Positions 11,187 to 22,111 of a stretch of 64,000 nt of DNA are shown here, in pieces. The stretch's first letter is position 1; the number at the start of each line of letters is the position of its first letter. The stretch is taken from the NCBI GenBank assembly GCA_019448385.1, contig JAGTXO010000002.1, positions 124,001 to 188,000 on the forward strand, given 5' to 3'. Origin of the DNA: Diacronema lutheri. Its lineage: Eukaryota > Haptophyta > Pavlovophyceae > Pavlovales > Pavlovaceae. A model generated the notes under the pieces. The model saw only the letters and a list, made by a program, of their open reading frames with translations, searched no databases and was not told the DNA's origin. The translations under genes and the position numbers were made by a program.

Positions 11187-14177
11187 TCACGACGAGAGCG
11201 TGGGCGCCGCGTTGGCCGTGGGCGTCTCCGGCTCGGCCGCAAGCTGCCGGAGCAGCGCGAGCACCGCGCGCTGCTCGCCAGCCGTGCTCACGCCGATGGC
11301 GGCGAGGTCGGCGAGCTGCAGCGGCGGGTCGGAGAGCAGCCGCTCGCGCGTGCACAGCTTGTGCTCGATGAAGCAGGCGGCGATGCCCTCGAGGCCCGCG
11401 CGCTTGAGCCAGGTATATACCCACTCGGTCGGCTCGGCCGCCTCTGGCGCGCGCGCGCGCTCGGGACGCACGTGCATGAGCAGCTCGGCGACGACCGCGG
11501 TCGCGCAGGCCGCCGCGGGCTCGTGCGCGTGCGCCGCGAGGAACGCGTCGAGCTGCGCGAGCGAGATCTTGCCGCGCCCGTCTGCGTCGGAGAGCGCATC
11601 GGCAAAGCCGTCGGCGAGCGCGTCGGCCGTGTAGCGCGCGGCAAACGCGCCGCGCAAGCGGCGCCAGTCGGGCGGGACGAGGCGAACGAGCAGGTCGGGC
11701 CGGCCCTCGTCCGCGCCGAGCAGCGCGCTCAGCTCGGCAAGCGCGCGATCACGCAGGCCGATCCGCTCCTTGAGTACGTCTGCCCCGAGCGAGTACATCG
11801 ACGTGGCGCTCGCGTATCCCGCGTCGTCGAACGCGTCGGCGTGCTCCTCGAGGCCCGCTCGGCGCAGCCAGTCGTAGGTGCTCATCTCATCGAGCAGCGG
11901 CGCGCTCGCGCCCTTGCCCACCGGCCGCTCGGCGACGAGCACGTGCGCGCGCGCGACGCAGAGCGCGGCATCGTGCTCGTACAGCCGCAGGTGGCGCGAC
12001 AGTTGCCACACGGAGACTGCGCTCCTCCCCTCGCGCTGCACGGCACTGCACAGCGCCTCGCTCAGCTGCGACAGCTGCGACGACTCGGCCGCGCGCCGGA
12101 TGCCTTCGAACGGCGAGCGTGAGTATGGCGGCGCGCTGACGTCCGCCGAGCCATGGCGGCCGGGCGCATGGCTGCCGGTTGGCGCGCCCGTCGTGCCGTG
12201 ACCGGCCGCGCCCGCGCCGAGCGCGGGCGCCGGGTGCGCGAACGTCTGCAGGAACATCTCCTTGACCGTCGCGAGGTCCGCGATCCGGTATGCGTGCATG
12301 AGAGCCGCGTCACCATCGACAAGTTGAGCCATGCGCCGGGCGCTCAGCTGGTCGACGCGTAGCGCGTGCGACCATTTCTTGGCGTCGTCGAGCTTGAGCC
12401 CGCCCAGCTCGGAGACGAGCGTGACGCCGTGATGCTCGAACGTCGTCGCCCACTGCTCGAGCCCCACCCGCCGCAGGTGCTCGTATATGCTCGTGCGATC
12501 TACGACAACGGGCCGCGTGACGCGCAGGAGCCGCGGCACGTTTGCGAGCGCGCCCGCCGGGTCGGTCTTGTGCTCGAGGAGGTAGCCCTGCAGCTGCGCC
12601 ATCGAGATCTCGTACTCTGGCAGCTGCGAGGCGAACGCGCCCGCCCGCTCCGCGTGCTCCGGGAAGAAGCGCGCGAACAGCCGGCGTTGCTGCGCGTGCG
12701 ACGCGCAGCGCAGCTCCACCTTTACGTCGCACCGGCCGGGGCGGATGAGCGCGCTGTCGAGGCGGTCGATGTGGTTGGTCGTCCTAAAGGCGTCAGCTCG
12801 CGCGCGCGCGCGAGGCGCACGGCGCGCGGCGCGCAACGCACGCGATCAGGCGAGCTCGCGCGCGCGTGCGCGCCGAGCGCGGCGGCGCGCGGCTCAAGCG
12901 CCGCGACGCGCGCGCACATGAAGAAAAGGCGCCCCTCCTGCGAGGCGACGCCATCGAGCGCGTTGAGCAGCCCGGAGAAGGTGACGCCCGTGCCCTGCGC
13001 GCGCGACGCCGACCGCTCGACGAAGACTGCGTCCACGTCCTCGAGCAGCACGATCGAGCTCGCGGGCGCGTCGCGCAAGTTGGCCGCGAGCGAGTTGTCG
13101 TCGAGGTTCTGGTTGGCGAGGGTGAGCATGCACACGTCGAGCTTGAGCTCGCCCGCCAGGGCCTGGCAGAAGGACGTCTTGCCGCACCCTGCGCCTCTCT
13201 CACGCGTGCGCCGCGCGCCGTCAGCCGCAGCCGCAGCGGCGCGCCGCCGCCGGCGGCGGCGGCGGCGGCGCGCGCCGGGCGGCGGTCCGCCGCGCGCGCG
13301 GTGCGCACGGGGCCGTGCGCTGACCGGGCGGGCCGTAGAGCAGATAGCCGCGGCGGTACGGAATGCCCGTCTCCGCGTACCAATCGCACGCGCTGAGGAA
13401 GTGGCGCGCATCCGCAAGGAGCGAGTGGGCCAGGTCCTCGTCGAGGATGACGCTCTCGACGGTGCGCGGCTTCTTCGAGAGCGCGCGCTCCCAGCCGTTG
13501 AGCCAGCCGCTGGAGAGCACGTAGACGCTCAGCTCGTTGCTCTCCTCCTGCGCGGACGCGCTGATCGCCTCCTCGACGAGCTGCTTGAGCACGACGGCGC
13601 CGCCCCTCCACGTCGAGAGGGTGAGCGTCTCGAGCTGCGTCGGCGTGCGGCTGTGGCCGGTCACGACGGTCTCGCCCTTGGAGCGTGTGAGGAGAACGCG
13701 CGTGCCATTGTGCGAGAAGATGTGCACGTCATTGTTGTTGGCCGGCCGGTACTCCACTCTTGGCGTCGCGCGCTGGCCGATCGTCAACTCGAGGCGCCAG
13801 TCCTTCCACGTCTTGCGCTTGCGCTGCGTCTGCGCCATCAGCGCGCCCGCCGAGAGTTCGCGGTGTTTGCCTACAAAGTCGAGCACTTTGTCGAAGATCT
13901 CGTCCTTGTTCAGTATCGTGACGCTCGCGAACGTCGAGCTCCGCACCCATGAGGCCAGGATCTGCCCGATCATCACCAGCGAGAGGGAGAGGCCGCCGAA
14001 GAGCGAGGACGCGACGAACGCCTGCACGAGCTGGTTCGTGCGGAGCAGGCCGACGAGCATCTCGCGACTTGAGAACAAGAGCGACGCGCAAATCGCGAGC
14101 AGCGCCACCATTGACGCGAGCAGCGCCGGCGCCGAGCTCTCGCGTGTCGACGCGACTCGACGGTCGGACATAGACAT
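11187..14177 (-). CDS. BCS1-type AAA ATPase with three C-terminal SAM domains
   Basis: Three exons (14177-13325, 13188-12918, 12783-11187; 906 residues). Both junctions rebuild family signatures: Walker A becomes YLLYGPPG|CGKTSF and the sensor becomes LFFM|TTNHIDRLDSALIRPG, as in BCS1. Residues 15-75 are hydrophobic, about 100-245 match the BCS1 N-terminal domain, about 250-470 the AAA domain with Walker B IVLLEDVDAVF. BCS1 threads the folded Rieske protein across the inner mitochondrial membrane; other relatives sit on ER or mitochondria. Unlike BCS1 (about 420 residues), this protein continues with three SAM-like domains (about 473-532, 676-730, 827-889), each preceded by a helix pair like the end of the AAA lid (ISMAQLQGYLLEHK, VSVWQLSRHLRLYEHD, ISLAQLDAFLAAHAHE). 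SAM domains oligomerise, so a higher-order assembly is possible. Substrate unknown. Confidence 0.9.
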
Positions 14178-14252
14178 CACTAGTCTTGGCCCTTGAACGC
14201 AATTTTACGCGCCCTCCCTCGCCCGCGCGCCCTCTCGCAAACACGCGCCACG

Positions 14253-15230
14253 ATGTTCGTCGCCCTCCTCGCGTTGCACGCCTCGACGGGTGCCACCTCG
14301 CTCGGGCTTCGTTCGGCCTTCTCCGCGCCGACGGCGCTGGTCCGCTCGGCCCGCGGCGGCTCCTCGCCCTCCATGAGCTCCACCCTCCCGAAGGTGTTCT
14401 TCGACATTGACATTGGCGGCGCGCCGGCCGGGCGGGTCGTGTTCGAGCTGCGCGCCGATGTGGTGCCCAAGACGGCCGAGAACTTTCTGAAGCTGTGCAC
14501 GGGCGAGGCTGGTGCTGACCTCACGTTCAGCAACAGCCCGTTCCACCGCATCATCCCTGGCTTCAGTGCGTGCGTGGCCCACACGCGCGCGGGCCCCGAG
14601 CGCGGGACGGCCTCGTGCGCGCCGTGGCCGCGCGTCCTCGTGCCGACGCGGCGCCACCGAATCGCATTGCGCTATGCCACGCCACGCCACGCCGCGCCGC
14701 GCCGCGCCGCGCCGCAGTGTGTCAGGGTGGCGACATCACGCGTGGCGACGGACGCGGTGGGATGTCCATCTACGGACGCACGTTTCGCGACGAGAACTTC
14801 AAGCTCAAGCACGAGGGCTTTGGCACGCTCAGCATGGCAAACGCCGGGCCCGACTCCAATGGGTGCGCAAAGCTCGAGCCACGGCACGCCTCCGCGGCAG
14901 GTGCGCCGCGCTCGTCGCGGCAGCTGACGGCGCGCGCGCCCGTGCCTCGCGCCTGCGCGCGGCGCTCGCAGCTCGCAGTTCTTCATCTGCACGGGCGATA
15001 CTTCGTGGCTCGATGGCAAGCACGTCGTCTTCGGTGCGCGCGCCGCCGCGCGGCCATGCTGCGCGCGCGCGCCTCTCGCCGATTGGCTCGCGCGCTCCGC
15101 CCGAGCGCGCGGCCGCTTCGCAGGCAAGGTTGTGGAGGGCGACGACGTCGTGCGCAAGATGGAGTCCATGGGCTCCAACTCGGGCGCCACCAGGCAGCCA
15201 GTCAAGATCAGCGGCTGCGGCCAGCTGTGA
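14253..15230 (+). CDS. Cyclophilin-type peptidyl-prolyl isomerase with N-terminal targeting sequence
   Basis: Four exons (14253-14565, 14718-14862, 14972-15033, 15124-15230; 208 residues). All three introns start GTGCG and removal gives perfect cyclophilin blocks: [59 protein letters not shown]. The catalytic Arg in FHRIIP, the QFFICT strand and the Trp of SWLDG are all present. The first 20 residues are hydrophobic ([18 protein letters not shown]) followed by a Ser/Arg-rich stretch ([18 protein letters not shown]), so this is a secreted, ER or plastid form rather than the cytosolic one. In an alga with a secondary plastid this would fit a bipartite signal plus transit peptide. It is head to head with the BCS1-like gene, 75 bp between ATGs. 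Confidence 0.95.
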
Positions 15231-15330
15231 GATGACAGAGTTGGTCGCTGACTGAGTGGAGCGAGCAAGCTCAGGTCACAAAGTGAATTCCGAGACCGGA
15301 GCGCGACCTGAACTGGGTGGGGCCCCAAAA

Positions 15331-15756
15331 ATGGGGCGCCGCAATTCCTCGCCAGATGGATCGGACGTCGACCTGGAGCCGCCGTCGTGGCCCGGCGGCG
15401 TGTCGTGCGGGGACCACGGGCACGGCGTGTACGACGCGTTCAGCATCACGCCGGATCATTGCGACAGGTCAAACAACTGCAACCCGCTTAAGGACCTGAA
15501 CGCGCCGATCATCTACAACTCGTGCACAATGATCTGCATGCTCGCCGGCTTCCACAACGTCGCCGAGAAGCACGGGATGAAGTTTGGTGGCACGTGCTTC
15601 GACGACAACTCGATCGAAACCGACCATTTCGGCACGGGGCCGGTGTGCCCCGGCGCGCAGCTCGTACTCGAGAGCAAGGGGCCGGTCGGCATCCGGATGT
15701 TCACGTACAAGTGCACGGAGGGCAGCGTCATCGACTACGGAGGCCCGTACAAGTGA
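15331..15756 (+). CDS. Eight-cysteine orphan protein
   Basis: Frame of 141 codons from ATG 15331, which sits right after CCCCAAAA; an open frame reaches back to 15256 with no other ATG. The protein is unlike its neighbours: poor in Ala and Arg, rich in Asn, Asp and Gly, with eight Cys residues (VSCGDHGHG, DHCDR, NNCNP, NSCTMICML, GTCFDD, PVCPG, YKCTE). The even Cys number suggests disulfides in a secreted or lumenal protein, but no signal peptide is visible; a 5' exon supplying one may have been missed. I do not recognise the family. It follows the cyclophilin gene on the same strand by 100 bp. Confidence 0.6.
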   Translation: MGRRNSSPDGSDVDLEPPSWPGGVSCGDHGHGVYDAFSITPDHCDRSNNCNPLKDLNAPIIYNSCTMICMLAGFHNVAEKHGMKFGGTCFDDNSIETDHFGTGPVCPGAQLVLESKGPVGIRMFTYKCTEGSVIDYGGPYK

Positions 15757-16593
15757 GGGGCACGTACTGACCGCCGGGGCCACATTCGCCGCCGCGCTGC
15801 TCTTTCCGGAGCAGAGGCTCCGCCTCGCACGCGCGGCTCACGCGCGCGCGTGCCAGCGGGGCGAGGCGCGAGCGCGTGTCGCCGGCGCGGCCCCGTTCAG
15901 GCCGCGTGGCGTGCAGGCGTGGACGGCGCGCAGCGGTGCGCCGTTGGTTTCGCCTCGGCCTGAACCTCGGCGGCGAGGGTCGAGGGTCCGAAACGACGAA
16001 AGCCAGAGTAGGTCACGCGTAAGGCCGAGGGGCTGGGTTGAAGCAGGCAGTCGCTCAGCGTGCCTCCTTTCGTGGACGGACAGGATGAAGACGTGCCGCG
16101 CACACCTCATCCTTGGCTGTGGTCTCTGGCTTCTCCGCCTCCCGGCCCCCTCCCTCACTGCTACTGAAGGCATGGAAATTGGAAACAGGAAAACAGAAAA
16201 AATGTTAAAATCGAAAACTGTGCGATGGCCACGTGCAAAACCGCTGCCCGCGCGCGCCCTATCCCCGCCGACCAGCTGCCTCTTGCCGGCTGCACCTGAT
16301 CTCTTCATGGGATGTGGCCTTTAATGAGCAGCGAACATGCCCTCCAGCGCAGCTTCTCGGGCGATGGGCTTGATCCCCTCGCTCGCCTGCAACGGAGAAC
16401 ACGCTCGGGTCCGACCACGCGTTGCATTGGGCGTGGGTCCCCAATCGCGTTCGCGCGCCGCACCCCGCAGGCCGCCCTGAGGCGTGCGCGCGCGCGCCTC
16501 TTGATCTCATCGATTGCCACGTGCGCTCCTTCGCATGCAGGTGATGGGCAGGCGGCCTCAAGTTGTTTCAGTAATCAAAAACTACGGTCTTAC
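15757..16593. other. Gene-free convergent spacer with an AT-rich island
   Basis: About 840 bp between the stop of the eight-cysteine gene and the stop of the EamA-type transporter. I see no convincing gene on either strand. The segment 16,166-16,222 (around GGAAACAGGAAAACAG and AAAAAATGTTAAAATCG) is strikingly A/T-rich for this window and probably belongs to 3' untranslated or transcription-end sequence. Confidence 0.5.
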
Positions 16594-17700
16594 TCACTCC
16601 ATGTGCTCGAGAGCGGCAGCGGGCCACGCTGGGCGCGATTGCACGGCCACGCCGCCGGTGGCGTGGTGCGGGGAGTCACGCCGCGCGCCGAGCAGCGGCT
16701 GTGCATCGCCCTCGACGTCGCCAGGCGCGGCACTTGCGAGCGAGGGCGCGGGCTCGCCTTTGGCGAGAGTGACCAGAAGCGCGCACACGACGATCACGGC
16801 GGCACCAAAAGTCGCCGACGGCGTCGCGGCCTGGTGCATGATGGCGAGCTGCAGCACGTACGCAATCGGCACCTGCAGCGCGCCGAGTACATTTGCAGGC
16901 GCGGCCTCAAGCTTCTCGAGGCCGCAGTTGAGGGCGACGTTGGCGAGAAGGGAGGCGATGCCGCCGGCGAAGAGAATGAGCAACGTGCGCGATGCGACGC
17001 TGCCGGGCGCGATCGGAATGCCCATGAGAACGCACAGCGGCCCTGTGCTCGCCGAGATTGAAAAGCCCATCCACATGGTGAGCGGCACCGATCCCTGCCG
17101 AGGGCCGATCGCGCGCGTGGCGACGAGGAAGGCGGCGTCTGAGAGCGAGGCGACAAGGGCCAGCGCCGTGCCCACCACCGCGGCCGTCGCGTCCACCGCT
17201 ACGCCGTCGGGTGCGACGCCATCGCCATCGCCACTCGCGCTCGCGTGCGCGACGAGCGCGACGCCGGCGCAGACAAAGACGGCGGCAATCTGGCCCGTCC
17301 GCGTGATCGGTTCGCCGAGCCAGCAGAAAGCCATCGCGGTTGTCCACACGGGCGAGGTGAAGAGCAGCACCGTCGCGTTGCCGATCGGAATCTTTGCAAA
17401 CGCGGCGAACGCGCCCAGGATTGACACGGCGCCGAGCGCCTGCCGGAACACGCAGAGCGCGACGAAGTCCCAGCCATGCCCCGCGCACAGCGCGCGCTTG
17501 CGCACGTCGCCGCGCAGCAGCACGAAGAGCAGACACATCGCGAAGCGCACCAGCCCCACGTAAAAGGTGATCGCGAGCGTCGCGAGGCCGGCGTCGGCCG
17601 CCGAGCGCACGATGATGCTCGACATCGCAAATCCCAACGCCGAGAGGACGACGAGCAGCGCGCCGACCGAGCGCACCATCCCGACGCTCGCCGCTCCCAT
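16594..17700 (-). CDS. EamA/DMT-superfamily membrane transporter
   Basis: Frame of 368 codons from ATG 17700, or 387 from ATG 17757. About ten hydrophobic helices are visible in two halves, the hallmark of EamA (DMT) transporters: first half SVGALLVVLSALGFAMSSII, LATLAITFYVGLVRFAMC, IGNATVLLFTSPVWTTAMAF and GQIAAVFVCAGVALVAHA; second half VVGTALALVASLSDAAFLVA, LLILFAGGIASLLANVALN and FGAAVIVVCALLVTLAKG. The TSPVWTTAMAFCWLGEPITR stretch is the conserved helix-4/loop signature (compare SPVFTALLAWLFLGE). The soluble tail ends QPLLGARRDSPHH. Members export metabolites or carry sugar phosphates; the substrate is not assignable. It is head to head with the coiled-coil gene. Confidence 0.85.
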   Translation of the reverse strand: MGAASVGMVRSVGALLVVLSALGFAMSSIIVRSAADAGLATLAITFYVGLVRFAMCLLFVLLRGDVRKRALCAGHGWDFVALCVFRQALGAVSILGAFAAFAKIPIGNATVLLFTSPVWTTAMAFCWLGEPITRTGQIAAVFVCAGVALVAHASASGDGDGVAPDGVAVDATAAVVGTALALVASLSDAAFLVATRAIGPRQGSVPLTMWMGFSISASTGPLCVLMGIPIAPGSVASRTLLILFAGGIASLLANVALNCGLEKLEAAPANVLGALQVPIAYVLQLAIMHQAATPSATFGAAVIVVCALLVTLAKGEPAPSLASAAPGDVEGDAQPLLGARRDSPHHATGGVAVQSRPAWPAAALEHME

Positions 17701-17813
17701 CACGCCGTGCAAAGCGCCCGACGTGGTGCCGAGCGTGCTGAGCGCGGCGCGAGCCATCACGCCGTGCAAAGCGCCCGACGTGGTGCCGAGCGTGCTGAGC
17801 GCGGCGCGCGCTC
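17698..17813. repeat. 57-bp tandem duplication at the start of the EamA-type gene
   Basis: Two near-identical 57-bp copies start at 17,698 and 17,755. On the minus strand each encodes the same 19-residue unit (RAALSTLGTTSGALHGVM plus one residue) and each ends with an in-frame ATG, so the duplication created two alternative start codons for the transporter. It also changes the spacing to the divergent coiled-coil gene. Confidence 0.9.
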
Positions 17814-17864
17814 GCGCCGCAGGTCGGCCGGCTCGGCCGGCGAAGGGCCGACTCCGAATCAAAA

Positions 17865-20800
17865 ATGACGGGGCAACTCGGGCAAGCCGTTTCCCGTGGG
17901 GGCGCGGAAGCGCTCGCCGGGCGGATGCCGGAGCAGGTCGCGCGCTACATCGCGCACGTGGCGGACAAGGAGCTGATCGTGCCGTTCGACCCAAACCGCA
18001 CGGTCGCGGAGCTCACTGCCGACATCGATCGCCGCTGCCAACGCCAGATCGTCGCGTCGATCATTGGCCGGCGCGTCGTCAGCCTGCACGCTCGCATGCC
18101 ATCCGCGGCCAAGCTCAAGGGGAACCACCTGCTGCGCGACGTGCTCTCGGAGGGCGACGCGGTCTACGTAGTCCTCACCCACTCGACCGCGGCCGCCGCG
18201 CGCGCGAGGGCCGTCGCGGTCGCACCTGACGATGCGGAGCCTGCGCACGCGGCCGCGCTGCCCGCCCCTACGCGGCAGGCCGCGCGGCCAGCGCGGCCGG
18301 CGTCGGCGTCGAGCGCGCGCGCGACGCCGACGTCGCAGCGGCAGGCGGTGGACATACTTTTCCCAGTCAGCTCCGGCGCGCTCGCCCGTCCCCATTCCGC
18401 GGGACGGCGCGCGGCGGCCGGCGCGTGGCCGTCGTCGGCCGACCCGGCGAGCCACTCTGCGGTGGCGTTGAGCGTCACGGAGCTGGTGGACGCCGAGGAG
18501 CGCGCCACGCAGCGCGGTGCGAGGCGCCCGTCGCGTGAGGCGTGGGTTGACCGCGACTTCCACCACAACGCCGCCACGCCGCGTGACGCCGCCGTGGGCG
18601 GCGGCGCGGGCGCGCGCACGAGCACGGCGGCTCTCACGCTGCCGACCTCAAACACGCCGCGCCTCTCGTCCGCCGGCACGCCGCGCGACGGGCGCGCGCC
18701 GAACGACGCGGCGGAGGTGGAGCGACAGAAGCGCCTCGAGGCCGAGGAGGAGGTCCTCATCGCACGGCGCAAGGCGCTGCACCGCTTCCCGTCGCACTCG
18801 CGCGCGCAGTCGACCGTTGGGCGCAGCCAACTGCCGACCACCGAGCTCGCCGCGCGCGCGCGCTCGCTCACGCGCCGCGAGCGCTTCTTGCACCGGCTGC
18901 TGCGCGAGGCGAACGCGAGCGCGACTGGCGCGGGCACCACGCCCGCGCGGCACCAGCCGACCGTCCCCGAGTGGAAGGAGAAGATTCTCGACCGCGCAAA
19001 GGTGGCCGCGCTCGCGCCCGGACGCGCTGCGCCACAGCTCTACCGTTCGGTACCCCTGCCGGTGCCGCAGGCGCAGCAGACGCGCACGCAGCTGCAGCAT
19101 GACGCATCGCGCCCGCTGGTGCGGCCGGCATCGGCGGGCGCGCTCCGCCCCGCCAGTCCGAACGGCTCGCTCGCCGGCGGCCGGCCCGCACCGGGCGCAT
19201 CAGCCGAACCGTCCGGCCCCGCGTTGCGCGCATCCGTGTCGATGAGCAAGCTCATCTCGCGGCAAGTGGGCAAGCGCAGCTTCTCCGCGTCGAGCGCCAA
19301 GTACCTCGAGCGCGCCGTGCACGAGCTCGAAGCGGCCATTGCTGGCGAGAGCGTGGACGCGGACGAGCGCGCCGGCGGCGCGCCCACCGAGCTCGCCGAG
19401 CGCGCCGAGCGCGCCGCGAGCGCCGCGCCGCCGCGCACGCGATCACCGCGCGACATGTCCGCGCAGCGGCCGCTCGATTCGAGCCGGCCGCAGTCGGCGG
19501 AGGCGAGCGCGGCGCATGGAGTGACGAACGCGGAGCGCCGCCTCTTCCACTACACGGACCTGGTCGCGAAGCAGGAGCTCGACGCCTACCACCTGCGCGA
19601 GAGGGAGGTGCGGATGCGCGAGCAGATCGACGAGCAGGCGAGCGTCGAGGCGGCGGCGGTGGACGCGCGCTTTGCGCACGTTGAGGACCAGGGCGACAAG
19701 CTGCTCGTCGCCGCACAGACGATGCACACGGTGCGCGCGCCTTGCGTGCGGCGCGCCCGCGCCCGCCAGCGCGCGCGCGCGCGCGCTCACGCGCGTCCCA
19801 CGACGCGCGCGCGCCGGCGGCCGCCGCCGCGCGACGTTGCGCGCGGCAGCGGCTCTTCGAGCGGTTGGCGCTGTGCGAGGTGCGCGTGAATGAGACACTC
19901 GCGGTGCACGCCGAGCTGCGGCAGGCGGTGCAGCTGCTGCGCAAGGAGCGGACCAGCCTGCTCGTGCAGCTGCGCAGAGCGCAGTCGCGCACGGCCTCGC
20001 TCGCGCACGACTGCAAGCACGTTGCGCACGTCGCGCACTCGGGCGTGGACGACGCTGGCAAGATCGAGGCGAAGCTCGAGCGCACGCGCAGCGAGTTCCA
20101 GTGGGAGACGGAGATGCACGAGAAGAACCGCGCCGCGATGGACGCGCAGGCCGCCGAGCTCGACACGCTCCTCCTGCAGCGCATCGAGGACGCGGACGCG
20201 TCCGCTGAGCTGCACAAGCAGCAGCAGTGGGCGCGCCTGCACGAGCTGCGCCACCGTTTCGACGGCCTTGCCAACCAGCACGGCCTGCTCCACGAGTCGC
20301 TCATGTACATCGAGGGCAAGTTTGCGACGGTGTGCCAGCTCGTCGCCGTCAAGTACGACGGCCTCCTGCAGGTGCGGCTTCAGCGCGGCGCAGGCGTGGC
20401 GTCGACGCGCGCGGCACCGCGGCGCGCGTGCGTGGGCTCACGCACCCCGCGCGCGCGTCGCCGCGGCGCGCGCTCAGGGCGGCACAACGGCTGAGGTGCT
20501 CGCGTGCTACCGCACGCGGGAGGCGCACAACACGTCGCTCTGGCGGACAGCGGATGAGCAGACGCTGCTGCGCGAAGCGCTGCAGGCGGAAGTGCGGGCC
20601 CTCGAGGAGAAGGCCGCGCGCCTCGAGGCGTCGGCGCTCGCCCAGTCGGACGAGGAGGGGCGCGCACAGGACTACGCCGAGTCCGGGTACGAGGACCTCG
20701 AGGTGAGCCGCAGCAGCGCCCGAGCGCGCCGCACCGCGCGGCGCGCGCGTGCGGCCGGAACGGGGCCGGCACGCCGCCGCGGCGCACCGGCCGCGTCCGC

Positions 20801-21293
20801 CGCTCGCCCGTTGCGCGCGTGTTGGCGCGCGGTGCGACGCGCGCCGCGCGCCGCCCGAGACGCTCGAGTCACCCGCCGCGCACGCCGCGCGCACGCCGCG
20901 CGCACGCCGCGCGCACGCTAGGTGATCACATCTGAGCTCGAGCCGACCGTTGACTCGCTGCTCAACCCGATCGGCCGCTTATTTGACGAGCTCGACCTGT
21001 ACGAGTCTGACCAGCTCTCGCCCGTCACTGGCATCACTGGGCTCACGCGCGAGACGCTGTGCGAGCACATGCACGCGGTCGACGTCGGCGTGCGCGCGCG
21101 GCAGCTCCGCGCGCACGCGCTCGTGAACAAGCGGTCACACGCGGCGAGCGACGCGCTCGAGACGCTGCGGCAGTTTTCGAGCACGCTGCATCTCAAAGCC
21201 GCGCCGCCACTCGACAACACGCTGATGCGCTCGTCCGTGCTGCAGCAGGTCGCACGGATGGAGACGCTCATCACGGTGACGAGGGCGGCGTGA
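17865..21293 (+). CDS. Coiled-coil protein with ubiquitin-like N-terminus
   Basis: Four exons (17865-19730, 19850-20371, 20478-20702, 20922-21293; 994 residues), all three introns in phase 0 with donors GTGCGC, GTGCGG and GTGAGC. Residues about 20-110 resemble a ubiquitin-like or doublecortin-like fold (ELIVPFDPNRTVAELTADID ... GDAVYVVLT). A long Ala/Arg/Pro-rich, probably disordered part follows, then charged coiled coils (QKRLEAEEEVLIARRKALHR, AKQELDAYHLREREVRMREQ, KIEAKLERTRSEFQWETEMH). The last exon is a compact helical end (LFDELDLYESDQLSP). No catalytic motif. Coiled-coil proteins of this layout are often cytoskeletal or flagellar, but that is only a guess. The ATG sits immediately after AATCAAAA. 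Confidence 0.75.
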
Positions 21294-21661
21294 TCGGTGT
21301 GAATGCCCCGAGCACCGGCCGCACGTTGTGGTCCCGCCCAAGATGGGGTCGGGGTTCCGGCCCGATCGGCAAGTTGTGGGGCGAGCGAGCCAAGCGGCGC
21401 AGGGGCGGGCGCACGCTGATGCTTGAACCGAGCGGCACGGCGCACGCCGATGGGGCCGCACACGTGGTCGAGCTGACGTGCGCGAGCGCGCAGGACGAGG
21501 AATGCGGCTGCGCGCATTGCGTTGGAGCGTGTTGGGCACACGCCAGCGCGGCGTCTGCGCACACTCACAGCTGGCGGTGACGGGTCTGACCGCGGCACTG
21601 CGTACACGCGCCCATTCCTCGCGCTTTGCCACGCGTGCCCCATCCAAGGGCTGGCTTGGCC
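21294..21661. other. Convergent spacer
   Basis: About 370 bp between the stop of the coiled-coil gene and the stop of PHPT1. I see no gene, repeat or structured element beyond ordinary GC-rich sequence; it presumably holds both 3' untranslated regions. Confidence 0.4.
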
Positions 21662-22111
21662 TCAGTAGCCATCGTCGGTCCAGGTCACCTCGTACCCGGG
21701 GAAAGCGCCGCGGCACAACTCGGCCGCGAGGGCGTGGTCGCCCTTGCCGAAGCCGTACGAGAAGCCAAAGATTGAGATCGTCTTTGCCGCGTCGTCGCGC
21801 GCGATCCGACCGCCGCCCGGAATCTCGCTCAAGAGGCCGGCGCTCTTGAGGGCCTCCACGGTCGGCGTCGCCACCTCGACGTGGTAGCCCCCCGGGCCCG
21901 AGCGAAGCAGCACCTTGCGTGCAGCCGAACCAGGCGCGCTCGCGTTGATGAGCACATACTTGTACGTGCCGCTGCGCACATCGACTGCGTCAAACGCGTC
22001 GAGCGCGTCCGATGTCGCGGCGCTCGTCACCTGCTGTGCGTCGGCGCGGAGCGCTGCCGCGCGCGCCTGGTCCTCGTCGTTCGTTGTAGGCGTCCCGTGC
22101 GCGTCGCCCAT
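21662..22111 (-). CDS. PHPT1: 14-kDa phosphohistidine phosphatase (PHPT1/janus family)
   Basis: Frame of 149 codons from ATG 22111. The sequence aligns by eye with animal PHPT1 over its whole length: SGTYKYVLI, GGYHVEVATP with the catalytic His at about residue 77, IPGGGRIARDDAAKTISIFG, YGFGKGDHALAAE and the C-terminal FPGYEVTWTDDGY, which is nearly identical to the mammalian end. PHPT1 removes phosphate from histidine residues of proteins such as ATP-citrate lyase and KCa3.1. The N-terminal 45 residues are Ala/Asp-rich and variable. The frame is open further upstream to 22468, but that sequence is not family-like. Confidence 0.95.
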   Translation of the reverse strand: MGDAHGTPTTNDEDQARAAALRADAQQVTSAATSDALDAFDAVDVRSGTYKYVLINASAPGSAARKVLLRSGPGGYHVEVATPTVEALKSAGLLSEIPGGGRIARDDAAKTISIFGFSYGFGKGDHALAAELCRGAFPGYEVTWTDDGY

